Of a stretch of 51,201 bases of DNA, positions 9,881 through 17,276 are shown piece by piece. The stretch is from an uncultured Pseudomonas sp. Lineage in GTDB: Bacteria > Pseudomonadota > Gammaproteobacteria > Pseudomonadales > Pseudomonadaceae. The stretch covers positions 1 through 51,201 of the forward strand of contig NZ_CAMPHV010000042.1 of the NCBI RefSeq assembly GCF_946886105.1, given 5' to 3'. Each line of letters begins with the position of its first letter. The stretch's first letter is position 1. Both the position numbers and the translations under genes were made by a program. The notes beneath the pieces are model-generated. The model was given only the letters and a program-made list of their open reading frames with translations, was not told where the DNA came from and made no database searches.

Positions 9881-10915
9881 GTGCCGACTTATAAGAAATC
9901 TGCTGTTACTGCAAAAGAAGGCATAAACTTTATCCGAAGTGTCGTGGAAAACTCTGGCTCCCTTTTCATAAAGATAGAACAAGAAAGCGATTTAGGAGTA
10001 GATGGAATTCTTGAGTTCATCAAGGATGAGAAACCTCTCAATAAACAGATAGCAGTTCAGATCAAGTCGGGGGCTTCGTACTATTATAGCGAAACAAGAG
10101 AGTGTGCTTTTCCGATAGGAAAGCACAGAGACTATTGGTCACAGCATCCACTACTCGTATTTGGTTTGGTTTACATACCCGCTTTAAAAGCAGCATACTG
10201 GGTTAATATTAAGCGATTCCTGAAAGACAACCCTAATGCCACGACCGTTAGATTTTCGGCGACCAGGGCAAATAAGTTTGATTCGTCTACGTTTAATACG
10301 TTGTTCTTGCCAGGCATCGCTGGCGAAACACCAGTACTAGATATTGATGAAGCATTCGCACTCGCTCGCTCCTGTGAACCTTCTGAGACTTATCTCGGTC
10401 TGCTCGTCTTGTTTCGCCGCTACGCAGATAACAAGTCGGCTTGGCATGAACTTATCCGGACCTTTATCGAGCGTCCCGCAGAGGAAATACCCCCAGTTCT
10501 ACTATATTGGCTTGCGCATATCCCTGGACATGGTGATATTTTCTATTTTGGACAAACTGCATCTCCGGAGACTCGGACATATGCACGCAGTCTATTCAAA
10601 GAATTTGATGTAGAACACGTAATTAAGTTGCTTTCCTTTATTGATCCAGAAGCACAAATAGCTAGGGGCACATTGGGCCAATCCGTAGAGGCTATAGTAT
10701 CTTCTTTGCCCAATTCCTCTGCCATGTTGCGCAAAATTATGAAGTCATCAGAGATTGATTTGTCTATTCGTGAATACGCTGCAATCATCCTTGCAATGAA
10801 CGAAGGAAAGGGTGCACTAACCGATCTTAGAAAGCTAAATGATAGCGGATCGTGGTATGCAGGGGAGATTGCAATGCATGTCCAAGAGCATGGATCGATT
10901 AACCCGTATGCATGA
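9881..10915 (+). CDS. DUF4365-type PD-(D/E)XK nuclease-like protein
   Basis: The first 150 residues resemble DUF4365, a restriction-nuclease-like fold. An acidic IEQESDLGVDG segment supplies the metal-binding Glu/Asp, and IAVQIKSG supplies the Gln-x-Lys of the catalytic strand. Residues 170-344 are all-helical and may be a repeat or effector region. The GTG start at 9881 is fixed by AGGAGGT just upstream. The gene is AT-rich like its 109-aa neighbour, and both lie between aauR and ggt, which are otherwise linked. Proteins with this fold often sit in defence modules, but no target or partner can be named from sequence. Confidence 0.65.
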   Translation: MPTYKKSAVTAKEGINFIRSVVENSGSLFIKIEQESDLGVDGILEFIKDEKPLNKQIAVQIKSGASYYYSETRECAFPIGKHRDYWSQHPLLVFGLVYIPALKAAYWVNIKRFLKDNPNATTVRFSATRANKFDSSTFNTLFLPGIAGETPVLDIDEAFALARSCEPSETYLGLLVLFRRYADNKSAWHELIRTFIERPAEEIPPVLLYWLAHIPGHGDIFYFGQTASPETRTYARSLFKEFDVEHVIKLLSFIDPEAQIARGTLGQSVEAIVSSLPNSSAMLRKIMKSSEIDLSIREYAAIILAMNEGKGALTDLRKLNDSGSWYAGEIAMHVQEHGSINPYA

Positions 10916-11004
10916 ATACACTGAAAAAGCCAAATAAGCCGACGCCAAAAAGCGCGCGGCTGTTTGGGACGTTGAAATCAATGGGGTCAGAAATCAAGAG
11001 CAAA

Positions 11005-11041
11005 GGGATCGGAATGAATAAAACTTATTCATTCCGATCCC
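11005..11041. repeat. Perfect 17-bp inverted repeat with 3-nt loop
   Basis: GGGATCGGAATGAATAA (11005-11021) pairs perfectly with TTATTCATTCCGATCCC (11025-11041) around AAC. There is no T-tract, and the arms are not G+C-biased like the other repeats. It ends the AT-rich island. Confidence 0.85.
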
Positions 11042-11055
11042 AATATTCGTCCTAT

Positions 11056-11114
11056 GTAGGGTGCGCCGTGCGCACCACAGACAAACGGGGCCTGGTGCGC
11101 ACGGCGCACCCTAC
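11056..11114. repeat. REP-like inverted pair, family E
   Basis: GTAGGGTGCGCCGTGCGCAC is mirrored by GTGCGCACGGCGCACCCTAC. It lies 14 bases after the 17-bp palindrome and upstream of ggt. No gene is visible in 10916-11246. Confidence 0.8.
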
Positions 11115-11246
11115 GAGCCGTCCTCAATACAGCCCACATTCAGCCTGATCGTTCATTGCCGGGCCGGCCCGCTGTAATCGCGATGCGGTTTCGGTCTAGG
11201 CTGCAGTGTCTATTTAGCGCCCACCCCACCGGAAAAGGAGCTCCCC

Positions 11247-12914
11247 ATGCGCCCCCTGAAAAGCCTTTCGCTGCTGACGCTACTTGCCAGCACCAGTCTC
11301 CACATCAGCGCCGCCGATCTACAAGGCGGGGCGGTGGCCGCGCCCGATCAATACGGCGCAAAAGTCGCCGCCGAAATCCTCAAGGCCGGTGGCAATGCGG
11401 TGGATGCCGCGGTCGCCACGGCCTTCACCCTGGCGGTGACTTTTCCCGAGGCCGGCAATATCGGCGGCGGCGGGTTTATGACCCTGTATATGGACGGCAA
11501 GCCGTATTTCATCGACTACCGCGAAGTCGCGCCGCTGGCCGCGAGCAAGAATATGTACCTCGACGAGAAAGGCGAGGTGATCGCCAATATCAGCCTGATC
11601 GGCGCCAAGGCCGCCGGCGTGCCGGGCACGGTGATGGGGATGTGGGAGGCGCATAAGCGCTTCGGTAGCCTGCCCTGGAGCGAGCTGCTGACGCCGGCGG
11701 TGGCTTATGCGCGCAACGGTTTCACGGTGGCCGACAACCAATACCAGTACCACAGCAATACCCTGGCGCGGTTCGGCGGCAAGACTAACTTCGCCGAGTA
11801 TTTCGGCGCGATGAAACCCGGCGAACTGCATCGTCAGCCGGAGCTGGCGAAGACCCTGGAGCGCATCGCCGACCAGGGCCCGAAGGACTTCTACGGCGGC
11901 AAGACCGCCGAACTGCTGGTTGCGCAGATGCAACGCGACGGCGGCCTGATCACCCGCGAGGATCTCAAGGGCTATAGCGCCAAATGGCGCGAGCCGATGC
12001 GCGTCGATTGGCAGGGCAACACGCTCTACACCGCGCCGCTGCCCAGCTCCGGCGGTATCGCCCTGGCCCAGCTGATCGGCATCAAGGAGGCCCGCGCCGC
12101 CGATTTCGCCGGGGTCGAGCTGAACTCGGCGCGCTATATCCATCTGCTCGCGGAAATCGAAAAGCGCGTGTTCGCCGACCGCGCCGACTACCTCGGCGAC
12201 CCGGATTTTTCCGAGGTGCCGGTCAAACAGCTGACCGACCCGGCCTACCTGAAAAAACGCGCCGCCGAGGTCAACCCGACGGCGATTTCCGCCACCGCGG
12301 ATGTGCGCCCTGGGCTGGAGCCGCACCAGACCACGCATTTTTCCATCGTCGATAAACACGGCAATGCGGTGAGCAACACCTACACCCTGAACTTCGGTTT
12401 CGGCAGCGGTGTGGTGGTCGAGGGCGCGGGTTTTTTGCTCAACGACGAGATGGACGACTTCAGCGCCAAGGCCGGGGTGGCCAATGCCTTCGGCGTGGTC
12501 GGCAGCGACGCCAATGCGATCGAGCCGGGCAAGCGCATGCTCTCGTCGATGAGCCCGAGCATCGTCACCCGCGACGGCGAAGTCAGCCTGGTGCTCGGTA
12601 CGCCGGGCGGCTCGCGCATCTTCACCTCGATCTTTCAGGTGCTGAACAACCTCTATGACTACGGCCTGCCGCTGGAGAAAGCCGTTGCGGCGCAGCGCGT
12701 GCATCACCAGCTATTGCCCAAGGACACCATCTATTACGACAGCTACGCACCGCTGACCGGCAAGGTCGCCGAAGAGCTCGAAGCCATGGGTTACACCCTG
12801 GAAAACCAGGGCTGGAAGATGGGCGATATCCAGGCAATCCAGGTCCAGGGCGACGCCCTGCACACCGCCTCCGATCCGCGCGGCCGCGGGGTCGGTCAGG
12901 TGGTGCCGCGGTAG
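11247..12914 (+). CDS. ggt: Gamma-glutamyltransferase
   Basis: Periplasmic enzyme that removes the gamma-glutamyl group from glutathione and related peptides, by hydrolysis or transfer. The precursor is 555 aa with a signal peptide (residues 1-22). It should cleave itself before the Thr of the QTTHFSIVDKHGNAV motif into large and small subunits. The downstream PGGSRI and SSMSPSIV stretches are typical of the small subunit. AAAAGGAG lies just before the start. In P. aeruginosa ggt is linked to the aat/aau genes, which supports a role in feeding glutamate to AatJQMP. Confidence 0.93.
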   Translation: MRPLKSLSLLTLLASTSLHISAADLQGGAVAAPDQYGAKVAAEILKAGGNAVDAAVATAFTLAVTFPEAGNIGGGGFMTLYMDGKPYFIDYREVAPLAASKNMYLDEKGEVIANISLIGAKAAGVPGTVMGMWEAHKRFGSLPWSELLTPAVAYARNGFTVADNQYQYHSNTLARFGGKTNFAEYFGAMKPGELHRQPELAKTLERIADQGPKDFYGGKTAELLVAQMQRDGGLITREDLKGYSAKWREPMRVDWQGNTLYTAPLPSSGGIALAQLIGIKEARAADFAGVELNSARYIHLLAEIEKRVFADRADYLGDPDFSEVPVKQLTDPAYLKKRAAEVNPTAISATADVRPGLEPHQTTHFSIVDKHGNAVSNTYTLNFGFGSGVVVEGAGFLLNDEMDDFSAKAGVANAFGVVGSDANAIEPGKRMLSSMSPSIVTRDGEVSLVLGTPGGSRIFTSIFQVLNNLYDYGLPLEKAVAAQRVHHQLLPKDTIYYDSYAPLTGKVAEELEAMGYTLENQGWKMGDIQAIQVQGDALHTASDPRGRGVGQVVPR

Positions 12915-12972
12915 GTTGGCTCTGAGCCCGCAGCAAGGCGTTAACGCCGGCCAGGCATCATCAAACTGCGAT

Positions 12973-13002
12973 GGTGGATGAAAAAAGCGTCATCCACCCT
13001 AC
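12973..13002 (-). repeat. REP-like hairpin, family B (copy B2)
   Basis: GGTGGATG and CATCCACC form a stem followed by CTAC. It is a single unit related to the pair at 1260. Confidence 0.65.
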
Positions 13003-13095
13003 AAGGCTGACGCTTATCCGGCTACGGGAGCCGCTGATCGTTCCCGCGTGGACGGTTCGACGCCTCGATGTGGGAACGATCAAAGCCACCCAATG

Positions 13096-13166
13096 GTAGC
13101 CCGGGTTGAGCGAAGCGATACCCGGGTATCGGCGCCCTGGGTATCGCTGCGCTCAACCCAGGCTAC
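13096..13166. repeat. REP-like inverted pair (GTAGCCCGGGTTGAGCG type)
   Basis: GTAGCCCGGGTTGAGCG is mirrored by CGCTCAACCCAGGCTAC, each with internal GATACCC/GGGTATC symmetry. With the repeats at 12973 and 13172 it fills the ggt-LysR interval (12915-13260). Confidence 0.75.
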
Positions 13167-13171
13167 GTGCT

Positions 13172-13245
13172 CCCGGATTGCGCTGGCGCTTATCCAGACT
13201 ACAAAGAGCGGACCGTAGCCTGGATAAGCCTTGGCGCAATCCGGG
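13172..13245. repeat. REP-like pair in tail-to-tail arrangement
   Basis: CCCGGATTGCGC...CTAC faces GTAG...GCGCAATCCGGG, so the GTAG ends point inwards, unlike the other pairs. A single unit of the same type is at 51132-51161. It lies just past the end of the LysR gene and may end both convergent transcripts. Confidence 0.75.
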
Positions 13246-13260
13246 AAAACTTCACTCCAA

Positions 13261-14163
13261 TCAACCGATCTCGCCGCTTTCCAGCTTGCGCCACAGCAAG
13301 CGTACCGCCGCTTTGCGCACCAGGGCGCAGCGGTACAGGCGGATTTCCAGCGGCACTTGCCATTGTTCGCCGGCGCAGATTGCCAGCTCGCCGCGGGCCA
13401 ATTCGCCGGTCACCGACAGGCGCGGCACCCAGGCCACGCCCATGCCTTGCAGGGCCATGCTTTTCAGGCTGTCGGCCATCGCGGTTTCGTACACCGTGGT
13501 CGAGCGCAAGGCGCGCTGGCGCAGCAGCAGGTTGACCGAGCGTCCGAGAAAGGCGCCGGCGCTGTAGGCGAGCAGGGGCACACTGGCGTTGCCTTCGAGA
13601 TCGAACAGCGGCTGGCCCTGTTCGTCGACCGCGCACACCGGCAGCATTTCCGTACGCCCGAGGTGCAGCGAGGGGAAGATTTCCGGGTCCATCTGCATCG
13701 AGGCGTCGGGGTCGTAGTAGGCCAGAATCAGGTCGCAGGCGCCTTCGCGCAATGCATGCACCGCCTCGCCGACGTTGGTCGCCACCAGGCGCGTACTCAG
13801 CGGTAGGCCCTCGCGGCGCAAACGCGCGATCCATTCGGGGAAGAAGCCCAGGGTCAAGGAATGCGCCGCAGCGATCTGCAGCACTTCGCCCTGCTGGCCT
13901 TCGACACTGTGCAGGTGGCGAACCACCTCGCCCAACTGATCGACCATGCTGCGCGCGGTAACCAGAAACAACTGGCCGGATTCGGTCAACTCCACCGGCG
14001 TGCAAGCGCGGTTGACCAGGGTCAGGCCGAGCATGGTTTCCAGGCTGCGAATGCGCCGACTGAACGCCGGCTGGGTGACGAAACGCTTCTGCGCCGCTTG
14101 GGAAAAACTGCGGGTGGCGGCCAGAGCGACGAAGTCTTCCAGCCATTTTGTTTCCAGGTTCAT
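13261..14163 (-). CDS. LysR-family transcriptional regulator
   Basis: A 300-aa LysR regulator. The N-terminal winged helix-turn-helix is clear (FVALAATRSFSQAAQKRF, then TQPAFSRRIRSLE). The C-terminal effector domain starts near residue 90 (LQIAAAHSLTLGFFP). It is divergent from a periplasmic binding-protein gene that starts 177 bases away, and aspA follows that gene. Control of this binding protein and aspA is the natural guess, but no clear T-N11-A operator was found. LysR effectors cannot be predicted from sequence. Confidence 0.85.
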   Translation of the reverse strand: MNLETKWLEDFVALAATRSFSQAAQKRFVTQPAFSRRIRSLETMLGLTLVNRACTPVELTESGQLFLVTARSMVDQLGEVVRHLHSVEGQQGEVLQIAAAHSLTLGFFPEWIARLRREGLPLSTRLVATNVGEAVHALREGACDLILAYYDPDASMQMDPEIFPSLHLGRTEMLPVCAVDEQGQPLFDLEGNASVPLLAYSAGAFLGRSVNLLLRQRALRSTTVYETAMADSLKSMALQGMGVAWVPRLSVTGELARGELAICAGEQWQVPLEIRLYRCALVRKAAVRLLWRKLESGEIG

Positions 14164-14340
14164 CGACTACCCTTGGAGTGAGCCAGTGCGGCCGCGCCGG
14201 CCTTCGGCCGACTAGAGCCCATCCTGCCCTATGCCATGCACACGCGCCATAGTGGCCGATAAGCTTGCCAGCACGAGCAACTACAAAACGCTACAATCGC
14301 CGCCTTGACAATAATAAAGAGCACAAAAAGGAGCCCAGAT

Positions 14341-15138
14341 ATGCAGAAACTGCGCAATACCCTTCTACTGATCGGCCTGTTGCTGGGGATGGCGGCCACC
14401 GCTCATGCCGAACTACCGGATACCTACCGCGTCATCCTGCAAACCGAAAACTTTCCCCCTTTCAGCTTCTCCCCCGACAACAAGAAGTTCGCCCGCGGCG
14501 ACAAGATCCAGGGCATCGGCGCCGATACCGTGCGCGAAATGTTCGCCCGCGCCGGTATCGCTTACAGCATGACCCTGCGCTCGCCCTGGAGCCGGATCTA
14601 CGGCGACACCCTGAACTCGCCGAACCATGGCCTGTTCTCGATCGTCCGCACCAAGGCCAACGAGGGGCTATTCAAATGGGTCGGGCCGCTGGCGCACTAC
14701 GACAACGTGCTGCTCAGCACCTCGGGTAGCGGGCTCAAGCTCAAGAGCCTCGAGCAGGCCGCGGCCTATAAGATCGGCGTGTACCGCAACGGCGCGGTCA
14801 ATGCCTACCTGGAAAGCCAGGGGCTGGGCGCCGACGATACCCTGAGCGAGCAGGACAACGTGCAGCGCCTGCTCAAGGGCGATATCGATCTCTGGGCCAC
14901 CGCCGAACCCTCGTGGCGTTACTACGCCAAGCAGTTGGGCGTCGGCGGTCTGGAAACCGCATTGACCTTCCACACCTCCGATGTCTTCCTGGCGCTGAAC
15001 AAAGACACCCCCGACGAAGTGGTCGAGCGCTTGCAGAAGGCCTTGAACGAGATCATCGGCGAAGGCTACAGCGGTTGCAGCAAGACCCCCGAGTTCTGTT
15101 ATCTGATCCGCAACCGCAAGGCCCCGACGGGCGGTTAG
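14341..15138 (+). CDS. Orphan periplasmic solute-binding protein (SBP_bac_3)
   Basis: Periplasmic amino-acid-type binding protein, 265 aa, signal peptide to Ala-His-Ala at about residue 23. The start at 14341 follows AAAAAGGAG and gives a normal signal peptide. Family features include ILQTENFPPFSF at the ligand pocket and DTLSEQDNVQRLLKGDIDLWA in the second lobe. There are no ABC permease or ATPase genes nearby. A clear paralogue lies at 18846, on the other side of aspA and the AGCS symporter. Both end with a Cys pair (GCSKTPEFC here), probably a disulfide. It may be a sensor-linked protein, or feed a distant transporter. Confidence 0.8.
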   Translation: MQKLRNTLLLIGLLLGMAATAHAELPDTYRVILQTENFPPFSFSPDNKKFARGDKIQGIGADTVREMFARAGIAYSMTLRSPWSRIYGDTLNSPNHGLFSIVRTKANEGLFKWVGPLAHYDNVLLSTSGSGLKLKSLEQAAAYKIGVYRNGAVNAYLESQGLGADDTLSEQDNVQRLLKGDIDLWATAEPSWRYYAKQLGVGGLETALTFHTSDVFLALNKDTPDEVVERLQKALNEIIGEGYSGCSKTPEFCYLIRNRKAPTGG

Positions 15139-15187
15139 CCTTCCCGTATCTGCCGGTCGAGGTCCTCCGCGGCCGGCGGCGCGCCCC

Positions 15188-15231
15188 CATGCCGATAGCC
15201 TATGGCCTTTGTGCCCGGCGCTATCGGCATG
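15188..15231 (+). terminator. Possible terminator or hairpin after the binding-protein gene
   Basis: CATGCCGATAGC (15188-15199) pairs perfectly over 12 bp with GCTATCGGCATG (15220-15231) around a 20-nt loop. No T-tract follows. The remaining 15232-15464 stretch shows only a weaker GTCGCGAT/ATCGCGAC inverted pair. Confidence 0.4.
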
Positions 15232-15464
15232 CACAGCGACCCTTGCCCACCTCTGACAGCCCCTGGCGCCAAGGCCCAAAGGCTGCTGTCGCGATCTTCT
15301 GCTTTGCTTTAACCGCAACGCTTTCGATGCCCCTCAAGATCAATCGCGACTAAAGCGTAGCGCCCCGACAACGCTCGCCAAGGCTTGAGGGTCACATTCA
15401 GGTTATGCCGATCGTGCATAGGTCAGCGTTTAACAGCATTGGCCGGCGCGGCGCTGGAGCCCTT

Positions 15465-15506
15465 ACTCTTGAAGACATCGCGGCATCAGCCGTCTTCTTC
15501 AAGAGT
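15465..15506 (+). promoter_or_regulatory. Inverted repeat next to the aspA start
   Basis: ACTCTTGAAGA (15465-15475) pairs perfectly with TCTTCAAGAGT (15496-15506). The right arm ends ten bases before the aspA ATG and contains the only purine-rich candidate ribosome binding site (AAGAG). The hairpin could therefore mask translation initiation, or the DNA repeat could be an operator. Confidence 0.45.
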
Positions 15507-15516
15507 CCTTCCTCTC

Positions 15517-16941
15517 ATGTCACAGAGTGCATCGTTTCGCGTAGAAACCGACCTGCTTGGCTCCCTCGAAGTCCCCGCCGAGGCCTATTACGGCATCCAG
15601 ACCTTGCGCGCCGTGCATAACTTCCGCCTGTCTGGCGTGCCGCTGGCGCACTACCCGAAACTGGTGGTGGCACTGGCCATGGTCAAGCAAGCGGCAGCCG
15701 ACGCCAACCGCGAATTGGGGCACCTCAGCGAAACCAAGCATGCGGCGATCAGCGAAGCCTGTGCACGCATCATCCGTGGCGATTTCCACGAGGAATTCGT
15801 GGTCGACATGATCCAGGGCGGCGCCGGGACTTCGACCAACATGAACGCCAACGAAGTCATCGCCAACATCGCGCTCGAGGCCATGGGCCATGCCAAGGGC
15901 GAATACAAATACCTGCACCCGAACAACGACGTGAACATGGCGCAGTCGACCAACGACGCCTACCCGACCGCCATCCGTCTCGGCCTGCTGCTCGGCCACG
16001 ACGCCCTGCTGGCCAGCCTCGACAGCCTGATCGGTGCCTTCGCGGCGAAAGGCGAAGAGTTCGCCCACGTGCTGAAGATGGGCCGCACGCAGTTGCAGGA
16101 TGCCGTGCCCATGACCCTCGGCCAGGAATTCCGCGCCTTCGCCACCACCCTCGGCGAAGACCTCGCGCGCCTGAAAAGCCTGGCGCCGGAACTGCTCACC
16201 GAAGTGAACCTGGGCGGTACCGCGATCGGCACCGGGATCAACGCCGACCCGCGCTATCAGCAACTGGCGGTCGACCGTTTGGCGGTGATCAGCGGCCAGC
16301 CGCTGGTACCGGCCGCCGACCTGATCGAAGCCACCTCGGACATGGGCGCCTTCGTGCTGTTCTCGGGCATGCTCAAGCGCACCGCGGTGAAGCTGTCGAA
16401 GATCTGCAACGACCTGCGTCTGCTGTCCAGCGGCCCGCGCACCGGGATCAACGAAATCAACCTGCCGGCACGCCAACCGGGCAGTTCGATCATGCCCGGC
16501 AAGGTCAACCCGGTAATCCCGGAAGCGGTCAATCAGGTGGCGTTCGCGATCATCGGCAACGATCTGGCGCTGACCATCGCCGCCGAAGGCGGGCAATTGC
16601 AACTCAACGTCATGGAGCCGCTGATCGCCTACAAGATCTTCGACTCGATCCGCCTGCTGCAACGCGCCATGGACATGCTGCGCGAGCACTGCATCGTCGA
16701 GATCAGCGCCAACGAAGCGCATTGCCGCGCGCTGATGGAAAACTCCATCGGTCTGATCACCGCACTCAACCCCTATATCGGTTACGAGAACGCCACCCGC
16801 ATCGCCAAGCTGGCGCTGCTCAGCGGCCGTGGCGTACTGGAGCTGGTGCGTGAAGAAAAGCTCTTGGACGACGCCACCCTGGCCGACATCCTCAGCCCGG
16901 AAAACATGATCGCGCCGCGCCTGGTGCCGCTCAAGGCCTGA
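15517..16941 (+). CDS. aspA: Aspartate ammonia-lyase (aspartase)
   Basis: Catalyses L-aspartate to fumarate plus ammonia in the cytoplasm. The start at 15517 gives 474 aa with the standard N terminus (FRVETDLLGSLEVPAEAYYG), which opens the fumarase/aspartase fold. The signature loop GSSIMPGKVNPVIPE and the substrate motif TNMNANEVIAN are intact. An upstream in-frame extension would cover a hairpin and was rejected. The gene stands between two related binding-protein genes and next to an AGCS symporter, which links uptake with aspartate deamination. Confidence 0.94.
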   Translation: MSQSASFRVETDLLGSLEVPAEAYYGIQTLRAVHNFRLSGVPLAHYPKLVVALAMVKQAAADANRELGHLSETKHAAISEACARIIRGDFHEEFVVDMIQGGAGTSTNMNANEVIANIALEAMGHAKGEYKYLHPNNDVNMAQSTNDAYPTAIRLGLLLGHDALLASLDSLIGAFAAKGEEFAHVLKMGRTQLQDAVPMTLGQEFRAFATTLGEDLARLKSLAPELLTEVNLGGTAIGTGINADPRYQQLAVDRLAVISGQPLVPAADLIEATSDMGAFVLFSGMLKRTAVKLSKICNDLRLLSSGPRTGINEINLPARQPGSSIMPGKVNPVIPEAVNQVAFAIIGNDLALTIAAEGGQLQLNVMEPLIAYKIFDSIRLLQRAMDMLREHCIVEISANEAHCRALMENSIGLITALNPYIGYENATRIAKLALLSGRGVLELVREEKLLDDATLADILSPENMIAPRLVPLKA

Positions 16942-16968
16942 GCAGACGGAGCGCCAACCCGAGCAACA

Positions 16969-16988
16969 CCCGCATACGGATATGCGGG
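16969..16988 (+). terminator. Weak hairpin terminator after aspA
   Basis: CCCGCATA and TATGCGGG form an 8-bp stem with a CGGA loop, 28 bases after the aspA stop. Only a short T run follows, so termination may be partial. Confidence 0.45.
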
Positions 16989-17097
16989 ACTTATGCGTCG
17001 ATCCGATGCCTGAGTAAGAGCCGACAGGAAGCCGGCAGCCAACGAGATGCATATCGGCATCCAGGGCATACCAACAAAAACCACACAGGGTGACACC

Positions 17098-17160
17098 ATG
17101 AAATTGCTCGACCTCAGTCGTCTCTCTCCACCAGCCATCAGGCAATCCCTGATGCGGTAG
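17098..17160 (+). CDS. Possible leader peptide (20 aa) before the AGCS symporter
   Basis: A 21-codon frame (Met-Lys-Leu-Leu-Asp-Leu-Ser ... Leu-Met-Arg) opens 180 bases before the symporter start, with CAGGGTG upstream as a weak ribosome binding site. Its stop abuts the AGCGATCC/GGATCGCT inverted repeat. Such a layout suits a translated leader, but there is no run of one regulatory codon, so this is tentative. Confidence 0.25.
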   Translation: MKLLDLSRLSPPAIRQSLMR

Positions 17161-17177
17161 CGATCCATAGGATCGCT
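17159..17177. promoter_or_regulatory. Small palindrome before the AGCS symporter
   Basis: AGCGATCC and GGATCGCT form an 8+3+8 perfect inverted repeat. It could be an operator or a short hairpin in the leader. No clear -35/-10 pair was recognised around it. Confidence 0.4.
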
Positions 17178-17276
17178 GGCCACCCGCCACGTCCGCCAGC
17201 GCCGCCCTACCCGGGCGGTGCTGCGGCGTCATCGTCTTTCTATCCCTGACACAATCACAAGAGAGGGAGAAACACC

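Noticed and set aside
10912..11148. 78-codon frame overlapping the end of the DUF4365 gene
   Set aside because: It runs through the 17-bp palindrome and a REP pair, which makes it repeat-derived. The ATGA overlap is probably chance, although a remnant of a coding gene cannot be excluded.
15520..17232. Long open frame (570 codons) opposite aspA
   Set aside because: Composition is typical of an antisense shadow (His, Gln, Arg, Val repeats), and aspA on the other strand is complete with all motifs.
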